From Bacillota bacterium (GTDB taxonomy: Bacteria; Bacillota; Clostridia; Oscillospirales; Ruminococcaceae): a stretch of 64,000 bases of DNA. The notes under the pieces were generated by a model. It did no database searches and was not told the origin of the DNA. It saw only the letters and a list, made by a program, of their open reading frames with translations. The position numbers and the translations under genes are program-made. How positions within the stretch are numbered: the first letter of the stretch is position 1; each line of letters opens with the position of its first letter. Where the stretch lies: the NCBI GenBank assembly GCA_023412215.1, contig JAEYNX010000004.1, forward strand, positions 1-64,000. Reading direction: 5' to 3'. Below, piece after piece: positions 32,051-41,641 of this stretch.

Positions 32051-34447
32051 TTACAGCCCCCAGATATTCTTTGCGTACTCCTGTATCGAGCGGTCGGCGG
32101 AAAACTGCCCCGCGCCCGCGATGTTGTGCAGCGACATGCGCTGCCACTTAAGCGTATCCTTATGACAGGCCGAGGCGTACTGCTGCGCCCTTTGATAATC
32201 GTCAAAGTCCTTCAGCACCATATAGGGGTCGCTGTTTTTTAGGGAGCTTGCAATATCCTCGAAGGTGTTGCCGCCAATACCGCGACTGAGCAGGTCTACC
32301 GCCTTCTTAACCGCCTCGTTTTGTGTGTAAAGCTCCATCGGGCGGTAACCGGCGGCCTTCGCGGCGTCGGCCTGCTCGGCGGTCATGCCGAAGGTGATGA
32401 TGTTCTCGTCGCCGCACGCCTCCTTGATCTCGATGTTCGCGCCGTCCAGAGTGCCGAGCGTGATGGCGCCGTTAAGCATCAGCTTCATGTTGCCGGTGCC
32501 CGAGGCCTCGGTACCCGCGAGGGATATCTGCTCGGAGATTTCAGAGGCCGGCATCAGGCGCTCGGAGAGGGTGACGCGGTAGTCCTCCAGGTAAACGATG
32601 CGCAGCTTATCCCGTAGCTTCGGGTTCTGCTCAAGCTCCTTACCAAGCGAGCAGATAAGCCGGATGATCTGTTTGGCGAGGTAGTAGCCGGGCGCCGCCT
32701 TTGCGCCGAAGATATAGGTTTTGGGCACGAAGTCCATGCCCGGATTCTCCAGCAGCTGCTGATACTGGGTAATGATATGCAGCGCGTTTAGGTGCTGGCG
32801 CTTGTATTCGTGCAGGCGCTTCACCTGCACGTCAAATATCGAGTCGGGGTTTAGGGTGACCCCGGTGGTTTTATAGATGTAGGCGGCAAAGGTCTCTTTA
32901 TTCTGGCGCTTTACCAAGGCGAGGTTTTTAAGCACCGCCTCGTCGCCCTCAAACCGCCGAAGGCGCTCGAGCTGCGCGGTATCCTTGATATAGCGCTCGC
33001 CGATCAGATCGTTTAACAGCCGGGTGAGCGCGGGGTTAGACTGGTAGAGCCACCTGCGGGACGCGATGCCGTTGGTGACGTTGCAGAACTTCTCGGGCAT
33101 GACGGTGTAGAAGTCGTGGAACACGCTGTTTTTAAGAATCTCGGAGTGTATCTTCGACACACCGTTTACCGAGTGCCCCGCACACACCGAAAGGTTCGCC
33201 ATCTTGACACTGTGGTCGGCCACCACCGCCATACGGGCGATCTTGCCAAGGTCGCCGCCCGTCTCTTCATAGAGGCTGCGGCAGAAGCGCTCGTTGATCT
33301 CGTGCACGATCTGGTAGATGCGCGGCAGGCAGGCTTTAAACAGCTCCTCGTTCCACACCTCGAGCGCCTCGCTCATCACGGTGTGGTTGGTGTAGGCGAA
33401 GGTGCGGTTGACTAGGCTCCACGATTTCTCCCACGAATAGCCGCACTCATCGAGCAGGATACGCATCAGTTCAGGGATGGCGAGCGCAGGGTGGGTATCG
33501 TTGATGTGTATCGCCACCTTATCGGGCAGGTTATCGAGCGTACCGTAGGTTTTAAGGTGCTTGCGGCAGATGTCGGCCACCGAGGCGGCACACATGAAGT
33601 ACTGCTGCCTTAGGCGCAGCAGCTTGCCCTCGGTGTGGTTATCGTTGGGGTAGAGCACCTTGCTGATAACCTCCGCCATCGAGTTCTGCCCCATGGCGCG
33701 CAGGTAGTCGCCCTTGTTGAACAGCTCCATGTCAAGGCCGGGGCTGGTCGCCTTCCACAGGCGCAGCTTGCTGACCCCCTCGCTGTCAAACCCCGAGAGG
33801 TAGATATCAAACGGTACCGCCTTGACGGTGGTGTAGTTGACGTGGTGCACCTCGTGAAAGCCGTCGTGCCAGTATTCCCTGATCTCGCCGTCAAAATGCA
33901 CCTCCACGGCCTGGTCGCGGCGGGGCGCCAGCCACACATCGCCGCCGGGCAGCCAGTTGTCGGGGGTCTCGGTCTGCCAGCCGTCGATGATCTTTTGCTT
34001 GAAGATGCCGTATTCGTACAGGATGGAGTACCCCGTGGCGGAATAGTCCTGCGAGGCCAGTGAGTCTAGAAAGCAGGCGGCAAGGCGGCCTAAGCCCCCA
34101 TTGCCAAGGCCCGCGTCCGGCTCCAGCTCGTAAAGGTCCTCTAGGTTTACGTTCATTTCCTGCAATACCTCGGCCGCAATCTCCTGCACCCCGAGGTTGT
34201 AGAGGTTGTTTTTCAGCGAACGGCCGATCAAAAACTCCATGCACAGGTAGTACACGCGCTTTTTGCCGTGGCTGTCGGTCTGCGCGGCGAAGCGGCGGCG
34301 CTTTTCCATCAGCGCGTCCTTGAGCACGATACAGAGCGCCTTGTAAAACAGCTCGTTGGAGGCCTCCTTCGGCTCGGTGGAGAATTCGTTTTGAAGCTTT
34401 AACTCTATCAGTGATCTTAACTGTGATTTTGTAAATAACCGTTGCAT
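32051..34447 (-). CDS. glgP: Glycogen/alpha-glucan phosphorylase
   Basis: The enzyme releases glucose 1-phosphate from glycogen or maltodextrin using phosphate and PLP. Signatures include LGNGGLGRLAACFLDSLA, the central segment VNDTHPAL-like (HINDTHPALAIPELMR), and the PLP-lysine region ASGTGNMKLMLNGA. The length of 798 residues is normal. ATG 34447 (MQRLFTKSQ) is chosen with GAGGG 9 bases upstream over GTG 34462. No other glycogen genes are adjacent. Its product could enter glycolysis and the triose-phosphate pool that feeds gapA and mgsA. Confidence 0.96.
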   Translation of the reverse strand: MQRLFTKSQLRSLIELKLQNEFSTEPKEASNELFYKALCIVLKDALMEKRRRFAAQTDSHGKKRVYYLCMEFLIGRSLKNNLYNLGVQEIAAEVLQEMNVNLEDLYELEPDAGLGNGGLGRLAACFLDSLASQDYSATGYSILYEYGIFKQKIIDGWQTETPDNWLPGGDVWLAPRRDQAVEVHFDGEIREYWHDGFHEVHHVNYTTVKAVPFDIYLSGFDSEGVSKLRLWKATSPGLDMELFNKGDYLRAMGQNSMAEVISKVLYPNDNHTEGKLLRLRQQYFMCAASVADICRKHLKTYGTLDNLPDKVAIHINDTHPALAIPELMRILLDECGYSWEKSWSLVNRTFAYTNHTVMSEALEVWNEELFKACLPRIYQIVHEINERFCRSLYEETGGDLGKIARMAVVADHSVKMANLSVCAGHSVNGVSKIHSEILKNSVFHDFYTVMPEKFCNVTNGIASRRWLYQSNPALTRLLNDLIGERYIKDTAQLERLRRFEGDEAVLKNLALVKRQNKETFAAYIYKTTGVTLNPDSIFDVQVKRLHEYKRQHLNALHIITQYQQLLENPGMDFVPKTYIFGAKAAPGYYLAKQIIRLICSLGKELEQNPKLRDKLRIVYLEDYRVTLSERLMPASEISEQISLAGTEASGTGNMKLMLNGAITLGTLDGANIEIKEACGDENIITFGMTAEQADAAKAAGYRPMELYTQNEAVKKAVDLLSRGIGGNTFEDIASSLKNSDPYMVLKDFDDYQRAQQYASACHKDTLKWQRMSLHNIAGAGQFSADRSIQEYAKNIWGL

Positions 34448-34513
34448 CCTCTGTGCCCTCACTTTAACCCAGCGTATATGATTTAATGTGTTTTATTCTT
34501 TTAATGATACCTA

Positions 34514-34543
34514 ATTATACTATACATTTGCTGTATTTGGCAA
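34514..34543 (-). promoter_or_regulatory. Candidate glgP promoter
   Basis: On the minus strand TTGCCA (34538-34543) and TATAAT (34514-34519) have an 18-base spacer, about 65 bases before glgP. The rest of this 323-bp gap is AT-rich. It includes a plus-strand TATAAT at 34682-34687 that may serve zapA with a poor -35. Confidence 0.5.
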
Positions 34544-34770
34544 ACGAAAGGCCGAGGATTTACAAAGATGTTACCCCAGTGATACGCTTTATGCAGGGCA
34601 ATTATCCAGTCTATAACTGTGTACCAGATAAAATTATTACATTTTGGCATATTAGCTCTTTTTTAATGTGTAAAGATGCATTATAATATATATTAATTAT
34701 CGGTATAGGCATGCTTCTGTTCCTCCGTTATCGGCGGGCAAAAGCCGACAGACTGTAAGGGAGTGTGGGT

Positions 34771-35124
34771 ATGGACATTGTGAATAACGTCAAGATTCGC
34801 ATTGCCGGCACCGAATACGTGATTTCAACCACCGAAGACCCCGCCTATTTGGCGGAGATGGGCGAGTATGTAAGTGATGTTGTGACCGGCCTGATGCAGA
34901 AGAACCCGAATCTTTCCGTCACCAAGGCGCTGGTGCTTTGCTGCCTGAACACACAGGACGAGCTTAACCAAGCCATCACCAATACCGATAACCTGCGAAA
35001 CCAGATCAAGGAATATCTGGAGGACGCCGCGCGTTCCCGCGCCGAAGCGGACGAGCTCCGGCGTGAAAACGCAAGGCTAAGAAACCAGTTGAATAAATAT
35101 CCGGAGAATCAAAGAAGCTTATGA
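34771..35124 (+). CDS. zapA: Cell division protein ZapA
   Basis: ZapA binds and bundles FtsZ protofilaments at mid-cell. The 117-residue protein has the N-terminal ZapA strand/helix pattern (NVKIRIAGTEYVIST, then YLAEMGEYVSDVV) and a C-terminal coiled coil (about 70-112, rich in Arg/Glu/Leu heptads). ATG 34771 is preferred, 8 bases after GGGAG, over GTG 34765. Its stop overlaps the start of the U32 peptidase gene by four bases (ATGA), so translation is coupled. Confidence 0.9.
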   Translation: MDIVNNVKIRIAGTEYVISTTEDPAYLAEMGEYVSDVVTGLMQKNPNLSVTKALVLCCLNTQDELNQAITNTDNLRNQIKEYLEDAARSRAEADELRRENARLRNQLNKYPENQRSL

Positions 35125-37187
35125 GAGATACACCCGAAATACTGGCGCCCGCCGGGGGGGCAGAAGCCCTCACCGCGGCCATGCTCAGCGGCGCAGACGC
35201 CGTTTACCTCGGCGGCAAGGCCTTCAGCGCACGGGGCGGCGCCGAGAATTTTTCAAACGAGGAACTGGCAAACGCGGTGGCGCAGTGCCATATCCGAGGC
35301 ATAAAGCTTTACCTTGCGGTGAATACCATCGTCTTCGACAACGAGCTCGCAGACGCCGCAGGGCTTATTTCTTATGCGGCAGAAATCGGCGTGGACGCCC
35401 TGATTGTACAGGACCTCGGCATCGCCCGCCTTGCAAAGGAGATCTGCCCCACCCTGCCCCTGCACGCCTCCACCCAGATGTCGGTGCACACGCCCGCGGG
35501 CGCGCGCTTTTTATACGCGCAGGGCTTTAAGCGCGTGGTGCTGGCGCGCGAGCTTTCGCACAGCCAGATTAAGGAGATTACCGCCTCCTGCCCCATCGAA
35601 ACCGAGGTGTTTGTGCACGGTGCCTTGTGCATGTCGGTCTCGGGCCAGTGCTATATGAGCGCGATGGCGGGCAGGCGCAGCGGCAACCGCGGGTTGTGCG
35701 CGCAGCCCTGCCGCCTGCCGTTCTCGCACAAAAAGGGGGATACGGCCTGCGGGCTTTCGCTCAAAGACCTGTCGATTGTAAAAGAAATTACCGAGCTAAA
35801 CAAGCTTGGCGTGACCTCGGTAAAGATAGAAGGGCGCATGAAGCGCCCGGAATATGTGGCGGCGGCGGTGACCGCCTGCAAAAACGCGCGGGAGGGTATC
35901 CTGACGCAGGAGCAGCTTGACAGCCTGCAGGCGGTGTTTTCGCGCAGCGGGTTCACAGACGGCTACTACAAGGGCGAGCCGGGGGAATCGATGTTCGGCG
36001 TGCGCGGCAAAGAGGATGTGACGGCTGCGGCGGCGGTGCTCAAAGACCTGCAGCGGCTTTATGCCAAGGAACCGGCGCGTGTGCCGCTTGCCATTACCTA
36101 CACCCAGCAGCCGGGGCGCTCGGTCTGCTTGGAGTGCGTTGATGCCGACCATAACCGCGTCGCGGCCTACGGCGACATCCCCGAGCAGGCGGTGAACAAG
36201 CCCACCGACACCGAGCGTGCTCGCGCGGCCATTTTAAAGCTGGGCGGCACCCCCTATTTTGCCGAGACCGTTCACCTTAACATAGACGAAACCCTAATGG
36301 TGAGCGTTTCGCAGATCAACGCGCTGCGCCGCCAGTGCACCGAAAAGCTTACCCTGCTGCGCGGCGAGCCGAGACCGAAGCAGACCTTTGCCCCAAGCCT
36401 TGCCGTGGCAAGGCGGCCGGGGGAGATATGCCCCGCCCTGCGCGCGCGTTTTCGCCGCTTTGAACAGCTTCCGTTAAACAGCTGTAACGAGCTTGAATAT
36501 ATCTATCTGCCTGCGGAAGAGATCCTTAAACATATTGCTGCGCTTGCCCCCGTAAAGGACAAGCTGATTGCCGAACTCCCCCGCGCGATGTTCGGGCTGG
36601 AGGGGCTGCTGCTCGAGCAACTTAGGCAGCTTTACGCCCTCGGCGTGGACAAGCTCTCGGCATTAAACCTTGCGGCCGTTGAGATGGGCAGGCAGCCGCA
36701 GTTTAAATTGTACGGCGGGTTTGGGCTGAATGTCGCCAACTCCGAGGCACTCGCGGCGCTTGCGCAGGCGGGCCTGTGCGACACCGAGCTTTCGTTTGAA
36801 TTAGACCTTGCGCGCGCAAAGGCACTCTCGGGCGCGTTAAAAAGCGGCATTATCGCCTACGGCAGGCTTCCGCTCATGCTGACGCGCTGCTGCCCGCTCA
36901 AGCACCACACCTCCTGCGCCGCATGCGGCAAGAAGGGCGGGTATATGTTCGACCGGCTGGGCAACCGCTTCTGGGTAGCGTGCAACGGCTCGGGCAGCGA
37001 GGTGTTTAACTGCCACACCCTTTCCCTCGCCGACCGGCTGGAGGAACTTCATGGCCTAGACTTTTTGACCCTGATGTTCACCACCGAGGACAGCGCCGAA
37101 ACCGCGGCCGTAATCAGCGGTTACCGCTCGGGCGGCACACCCCCCGAGGAGTTTACGCGCGGGCTGTATTACCGCGGGGTTTTATAA
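35121..37187 (+). CDS. U32-family peptidase-like RNA hydroxylase (DUF3656 type)
   Basis: U32 proteins are annotated as peptidases, but characterised members (RlhA, TrhP) are prephenate-dependent RNA hydroxylases. This 688-residue member starts with EILAPAGGAEALTAAMLSGADAVYLGG and contains the U32 signature EVFVHGALCMSVSGQCYMS. The Cys-rich RGLCAQPCRLPF of the metal-cluster site follows. A C-terminal DUF3656-like region with HHTSCAACGKKGGYMFDR is also present. The size and extra domain favour the RlhA (23S rRNA C2501) branch, which is inference. It is coupled to zapA and followed by dut after 30 bases. Confidence 0.88.
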   Translation: MRDTPEILAPAGGAEALTAAMLSGADAVYLGGKAFSARGGAENFSNEELANAVAQCHIRGIKLYLAVNTIVFDNELADAAGLISYAAEIGVDALIVQDLGIARLAKEICPTLPLHASTQMSVHTPAGARFLYAQGFKRVVLARELSHSQIKEITASCPIETEVFVHGALCMSVSGQCYMSAMAGRRSGNRGLCAQPCRLPFSHKKGDTACGLSLKDLSIVKEITELNKLGVTSVKIEGRMKRPEYVAAAVTACKNAREGILTQEQLDSLQAVFSRSGFTDGYYKGEPGESMFGVRGKEDVTAAAAVLKDLQRLYAKEPARVPLAITYTQQPGRSVCLECVDADHNRVAAYGDIPEQAVNKPTDTERARAAILKLGGTPYFAETVHLNIDETLMVSVSQINALRRQCTEKLTLLRGEPRPKQTFAPSLAVARRPGEICPALRARFRRFEQLPLNSCNELEYIYLPAEEILKHIAALAPVKDKLIAELPRAMFGLEGLLLEQLRQLYALGVDKLSALNLAAVEMGRQPQFKLYGGFGLNVANSEALAALAQAGLCDTELSFELDLARAKALSGALKSGIIAYGRLPLMLTRCCPLKHHTSCAACGKKGGYMFDRLGNRFWVACNGSGSEVFNCHTLSLADRLEELHGLDFLTLMFTTEDSAETAAVISGYRSGGTPPEEFTRGLYYRGVL

Positions 37188-37217
37188 TTAACCAACCTGA
37201 GCAGAGGAGAGATGGCG

Positions 37218-37658
37218 ATGAAGTTAATGGTAAAAAAGCTGCGGGAGGGCGCCGTTCTGCCCAAGAGGGCGACCGCGGGCAGTGCGGGGCACGACCTGTA
37301 CGCGCTCTTGGATGAGCCGGTTACCATCCGCCCGGGCGGGCTTGTGAAGATTCCCACCGGCCTTGCCATCGCGCTGCCCTCCCCCGACTGCGCCGCCTTT
37401 GTGTACGCGCGCAGCGGCCTTGCCATCAAGTTCGGCATCGCGCCCAGCAACTGCGTGGGGGTTATAGACAGCGACTACCGCGGCGAGCTGATTGTGGGGC
37501 TTACCAACCACAGCGCGCAGCCCTACACCATCCAGAACGGCGAGCGCATCGCGCAGATGATCATCGCGCCCGTTATAATGCCCGAGATTGTGGAATGCGA
37601 GGCGCTCGACGACACCGAGCGCGGCGAGGGGGGCTTCGGCTCCACCGGTAGGCTGTAA
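37218..37658 (+). CDS. dut: dUTP diphosphatase
   Basis: The enzyme hydrolyses dUTP to dUMP, keeping uracil out of DNA. The five dUTPase motifs are recognisable: AGSAGHDLYA, ARSGLAIK, NCVGVIDSDYRGEL, NGERIAQMII and the C-terminal GEGGFGSTGR that closes the active site of the trimer. ATG 37218 is chosen because AGGAG is 8 bases upstream; ATG 37212 would be too close. The length of 146 residues is typical. It lies in a zapA-U32-dut-DUF4321-maf series with short spacers. Confidence 0.95.
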   Translation: MKLMVKKLREGAVLPKRATAGSAGHDLYALLDEPVTIRPGGLVKIPTGLAIALPSPDCAAFVYARSGLAIKFGIAPSNCVGVIDSDYRGELIVGLTNHSAQPYTIQNGERIAQMIIAPVIMPEIVECEALDDTERGEGGFGSTGRL

Positions 37659-37699
37659 ACCCCAGGCGACAAGCACCGAGGAAGGGACTGTTTTGTGCC

Positions 37700-37969
37700 A
37701 TGAAGTTTAAAAAGACGCTCATTACCCTGCTGCTGTTTGTTTCGGCAATCATCCTAGGCGAGTTTATCGGACGCATGAGCGGCGACATCTCGGCGCTCAG
37801 CTGGCTCAGCTACGCCGTTTCGTTCGGCGTGCCGGTGACGCAGCCCTTTGTGCTCGACCTTTCGGTGCTCAAGCTGGCGCTCGGCTTCTATCTGACGATC
37901 AATGTCGCGCAGATCATCCTGCTGGTGTTCTCCATCTTTTTATACAAGCCTCTGCTCAAAAAGCTGTAG
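37700..37969 (+). CDS. DUF4321 small membrane protein
   Basis: An 89-residue protein with two membrane helices (about 5-22 and 58-82) and the conserved ILGEFIGRMSG stretch. It matches what I know of DUF4321, a clostridial family usually found next to maf and mreB. Function is unknown; context suggests growth or division. Confidence 0.82.
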   Translation: MKFKKTLITLLLFVSAIILGEFIGRMSGDISALSWLSYAVSFGVPVTQPFVLDLSVLKLALGFYLTINVAQIILLVFSIFLYKPLLKKL

Positions 37970-38032
37970 TGGATGGTGCGGCTTTTGAAGCCGTATTGTT
38001 TATAGATTCGTTTGGAATGTGAAGGGAAACGT

Positions 38033-38596
38033 ATGGAAGAAAACAGAAGAATCATCTTAGCATCCGCCTCGCCCAGGCGTGCGGAACTGCTGCAGCACAT
38101 CACGGAGGATTTTGAGATCATCCCCTCGCAGGAAGAGGAGCTTATCGACGAGGTGCTTGACCACCACGAACTGGTGATGGAGCTTGCGCGCGTCAAGGCC
38201 GTTTCGGTGCTTAAAAAGCACCCCGAAGCGCTCGTGATCGGCAGCGATACCATCGTGGCGGTGGACAATCTGGTGCTCGGCAAGCCCAAGGACACCGAGG
38301 ACGCGTTTAACATGCTGCGGCTTCTTTCGGGGCGCAGCCATTATGTGTACACCGGCGTCTGCCTCGCCAAAAAGGGAAAGCTCGAACAGTTTTACAGCCG
38401 CACCGAGGTGTTTTTCGCAAGCCTCACCGACGCGGAGATCCGGCGCTACTTAGCCACCGGCGAGCCGTTTGACAAAGCGGGCGCCTACGGCATTCAGGGC
38501 CGCGCCTCCACCTTCTGCGAGCGCATCGACGGCGATTACTTCACCGTTATGGGCCTGCCGGTGGCGATGCTTTACAAAAAACTGGAAGAGTTCTAA
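38033..38596 (+). CDS. maf: Maf-family nucleotide pyrophosphatase
   Basis: Maf proteins hydrolyse canonical or modified nucleoside triphosphates (dTTP, UTP, pseudo-UTP, m7GTP), a housecleaning role linked to septum control. The signatures are IILASASPRRAELL, VIGSDTIVAVDN, LGKPKDTEDAFNML and KAGAYGIQGRAS. ATG 38033 follows GAAGGGA; an in-frame TTG at 38012 is less likely. The length of 187 residues is normal. The radC gene often found between maf and mreB in clostridia is absent here. Confidence 0.93.
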   Translation: MEENRRIILASASPRRAELLQHITEDFEIIPSQEEELIDEVLDHHELVMELARVKAVSVLKKHPEALVIGSDTIVAVDNLVLGKPKDTEDAFNMLRLLSGRSHYVYTGVCLAKKGKLEQFYSRTEVFFASLTDAEIRRYLATGEPFDKAGAYGIQGRASTFCERIDGDYFTVMGLPVAMLYKKLEEF

Positions 38597-38603
38597 AAAA
38601 CTA

Positions 38604-38632
38604 TTGAGTTGCTTTCGGTAAAAGGGTATAAT
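38604..38632 (+). promoter_or_regulatory. mreB operon promoter
   Basis: TTGAGT (38604-38609) and TATAAT (38627-38632) have a 17-base spacer just after the maf stop, 76 bases before mreB. Confidence 0.65.
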
Positions 38633-38708
38633 AGAGTTTGCAAATTCGCTGTTTTGGGGGCTGCCCCGCAAAAACGGCTTTGGGATAGCTGAAAGGGGAA
38701 GTTTTAAC

Positions 38709-39728
38709 ATGTTTTCAAGAGATATTGGTATAGATCTTGGCACCGCCAACACCCTGGTATTTATGAAAGGCCGGGGCATCATCATGCGCGAGCCGTCGGT
38801 GGTGGCGGTAGACACCAAGACCGACACCGTAAAGTATGTGGGCACCGAGGCCAAAGAGGTTATCGGGCGTACCCCCGGCTCCATCGTCGCCATTCGTCCG
38901 CTCAAGGACGGCGTTATCGCCGATTTTGATATTACCGCCAGCATGCTGCAGATCTTTATTAAAAAGGTATTCGCGGGCAAGTTTCTGGCAAGGCCGCGCG
39001 TGATCATCTGCATCCCCTCCGGGGTAACGCCGGTGGAGCGCCGCGCTGTAAAAGAGGCCGCGCTCAAGGCCGGAGCGCGCCACGTGTATATCGTGGAGGA
39101 GCCGATGGCGGCGGCCATTGGCGCAAACCTGCCGGTAGCCGAGGCGACGGGCAGCATGATCGTAGATATCGGCGGCGGCACCACCGAGGTTGCGGTGATC
39201 TCCCTAGGCGGTATCGTTGCCGCCAAGTCGGTGCGCATCGGCGGCGATGTGCTCGATTCCTGCATCGTTTCCTATATCAAGAGAAAGTACAACGTGCTCA
39301 TCGGCGAACGTACCGCCGAGGACATCAAGATACAAATCGGCTCCGCCTACCCCTACGAGGGGGAGGAGCGCGTGGAGATCAAGGGGCGCAATCTGGTGGA
39401 CGGCCTGCCCAAGAATATCATCATCTCGCCGGAAGAGGTGCGCGAGTCATTGCACGAGCCGCTGGAATCGATCGTGGACGCAATTAAAGCGACCCTTGAA
39501 AGAACCCCGCCGGAGCTTGCCGCCGATATCATCGACCACGGCATCACGCTTGCGGGCGGCGGCGCGCTGCTGCGCGGCTTGGACGCGTTGATTAAAAAGG
39601 AAACCGGCATGCCTGTGTTTATCGCCGAAAACCCGCTCGACTGCGTGGCGCTCGGCACGGGCCGGATACTGGAGGGCACCACGAAGATTAATCAGGTGTT
39701 CGGCGACGACGACAAGGCCGTTGGCTGA
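38709..39728 (+). CDS. mreB: Rod shape-determining protein MreB
   Basis: This actin-like ATPase forms membrane filaments that direct lateral wall synthesis. The 339-residue protein has IGIDLGTANTLVF (phosphate 1), MIVDIGGGTTEVAVISLGG (phosphate 2) and GITLAGGGALLRGLD (adenosine). The ribosome site GAAAGGGG lies upstream of ATG 38709. It heads an mreB-mreC-mreD-mrdA series, so cells are expected to elongate as rods. Confidence 0.97.
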   Translation: MFSRDIGIDLGTANTLVFMKGRGIIMREPSVVAVDTKTDTVKYVGTEAKEVIGRTPGSIVAIRPLKDGVIADFDITASMLQIFIKKVFAGKFLARPRVIICIPSGVTPVERRAVKEAALKAGARHVYIVEEPMAAAIGANLPVAEATGSMIVDIGGGTTEVAVISLGGIVAAKSVRIGGDVLDSCIVSYIKRKYNVLIGERTAEDIKIQIGSAYPYEGEERVEIKGRNLVDGLPKNIIISPEEVRESLHEPLESIVDAIKATLERTPPELAADIIDHGITLAGGGALLRGLDALIKKETGMPVFIAENPLDCVALGTGRILEGTTKINQVFGDDDKAVG

Positions 39729-39867
39729 CGTTCGGTTTTACCGTCTTGCCGTACATATCAAAGAGTATTTCAGCAGCACGGCGCCGCCTTTGTGCGAGCG
39801 GCGTGTTTTGCCATGACATCCTGCCGCCGCTTATAAACCTCTATTAATCATTGGAGGATACACCCCG

Positions 39868-40755
39868 GTGAATGAATTTTTTAAAAGCAAAAAGTTTAAG
39901 GTTTTGCTGGGCATTGCTGCGGTATTGTTCGGCTTTATGGTGTATACCGCTATGAACAGCGGCCTTGGCAACTTCTTTTCAAACTCATTAGGGGCCGCGG
40001 TTACCCCCTTTCAAAAGCTTTCGATGCAGATAACTTCCGCCGCGAGCAGCTTTCTCGAGAAGATTATCTTCGCCGACAAGATTTCTGAGGAAAACGACGC
40101 GCTGCGTGACGAGATAAGAAGCCTGCGCGAGCAGATGGTGGAGTTTGAAACCTACAAGGCCGAAAATGAGCAGTACCGCCAGTTTTTGGATTTAAAGAAG
40201 GATAACCCCGACTTTGTTTTTGAGGCGGCCATGGTAATCGGCCGTGACCCGACCGATTATTTCTACTCCTTTACCATCGATAAAGGGTCTGTCAACGGCA
40301 TTGAGCTGTACGACCCGGTCATCACCCCCGACGGTCTGGTGGGCCGCGTTTCGGAGGTATCCTACACCGACAGCAAGGTCGTCACCCTGTTAAACCCCGG
40401 TATCGACGTGGGCGCTTTTAACGACCGCACGCGTGACACCGGTATTATCGCTGGTGAGCTTACCCTTGCCAAAGAGAACAAATGCAAGATGTCTTACATA
40501 TCCCGCGACAGCTCGGCCTCGTCCGGCGACATCCTCACCACCTCGGGTATCGGCGGGATGTTCCCCAAGGGGCTGATCATCGGCACCATTTCGGATGTAA
40601 AAACCGAGCCGAGCGGCATCTCGCTGTTTGCCGAGATCGTTCCGGCCGCCGACATCGCCAGGGTGCGCGATGTATTCGTCATCACCTCCTTCCAGGGGCA
40701 GAACGGAACCCAGCCCGCGGCGGATGATGAATCCGTCGACGTGGCCACGAAATAA
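39868..40755 (+). CDS. mreC: Rod shape-determining protein MreC
   Basis: MreC is a bitopic protein linking MreB filaments to the elongation synthases. The 295-residue product has a short cytosolic N-terminus, a membrane helix (about 10-28), a coiled coil (about 60-100, EENDALRDEIRSLREQM) and two beta-rich domains ending near 275. The tail is acidic and probably disordered. It starts at GTG 39868 behind GGAGG. Confidence 0.93.
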   Translation: MNEFFKSKKFKVLLGIAAVLFGFMVYTAMNSGLGNFFSNSLGAAVTPFQKLSMQITSAASSFLEKIIFADKISEENDALRDEIRSLREQMVEFETYKAENEQYRQFLDLKKDNPDFVFEAAMVIGRDPTDYFYSFTIDKGSVNGIELYDPVITPDGLVGRVSEVSYTDSKVVTLLNPGIDVGAFNDRTRDTGIIAGELTLAKENKCKMSYISRDSSASSGDILTTSGIGGMFPKGLIIGTISDVKTEPSGISLFAEIVPAADIARVRDVFVITSFQGQNGTQPAADDESVDVATK

Positions 40756-40882
40756 CACGGACGCTATTCACCGTTTTAGTGAAAGATTCGTATAAGACCG
40801 AGCATTCGTCCCGTCACTTCTTTTTCATCATCATTTTTGAACAGGCGCCTTACCCGCAAGGCAGATTGGAGTTTACAACACT

Positions 40883-41416
40883 ATGGCCTCCGATACCTCC
40901 CTCCTTGGACGAAATTTCAGAACCATCCTCAAGTGGGTGTTTTACGCGCTTTTGCTGCTGGTTGCCTACATACTGGGCCAAAACCACCTGCTCTTCGGTA
41001 TTCTGGGCGTGCGCCCGGTGCTCATCCTGCCGCTTGCCATCAGTGTGGCGATGTTTGAGCATGAATTCACCGGCGGTATCTTTGCCGCCGCCGCAGGCGT
41101 GCTGTGGGGCTGCTCCTCCGACGCGGTATTCGGCTACTACGCCATTATCCTGCTCGTGCTCGGCGTGGCCGCGGGGCTTATCTGCAGCTACGGCTTAAGC
41201 CCCAACCTGCTCACCTCCCTGCTGCTCTCGTTCGGCGCGGCCTTTATTACCGGCTTGCTCGACTTCTTTTTCTTCTATGTGCTCTGGGGCTATAACGGTT
41301 TGGGCGTCTTCTTTTTTACTTCTATCCTGCCCACTATCGTCTTTACCGCCGTAACGGTAGTGCCGTTCTACTACATTGTGCGGCATATCCACCTAAAGCT
41401 GCAGCCACCCAAATAG
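40883..41416 (+). CDS. mreD: Rod shape-determining protein MreD
   Basis: A 177-residue polytopic membrane protein with about five hydrophobic segments. It lies between mreC and the PBP2 gene in the conserved order. Sequence conservation in MreD is low, so position and topology carry the assignment. The ATG at 40883 lies about 20 bases after AAGGCAG, a weak ribosome site. Confidence 0.85.
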   Translation: MASDTSLLGRNFRTILKWVFYALLLLVAYILGQNHLLFGILGVRPVLILPLAISVAMFEHEFTGGIFAAAAGVLWGCSSDAVFGYYAIILLVLGVAAGLICSYGLSPNLLTSLLLSFGAAFITGLLDFFFFYVLWGYNGLGVFFFTSILPTIVFTAVTVVPFYYIVRHIHLKLQPPK

Positions 41417-41641
41417 GCGGTTAGTCGGCCATGCATAGATGAAAACGAGCATTAAATGAACGATGTATCCCCCGACAGTTACCATCGGCAGCAGCCGGTG
41501 GTAACTCATTTATGCTTTTGTATAAAAATTAATAGGCGATTCACAAAATGGAAAATAGTTTTGAAAGACTTGATTCCCACTTATCTGTTATAATGAATGA
41601 AGTTACACGCTTAAAGGACAAACTGGGAGGTGCCGGGCGCA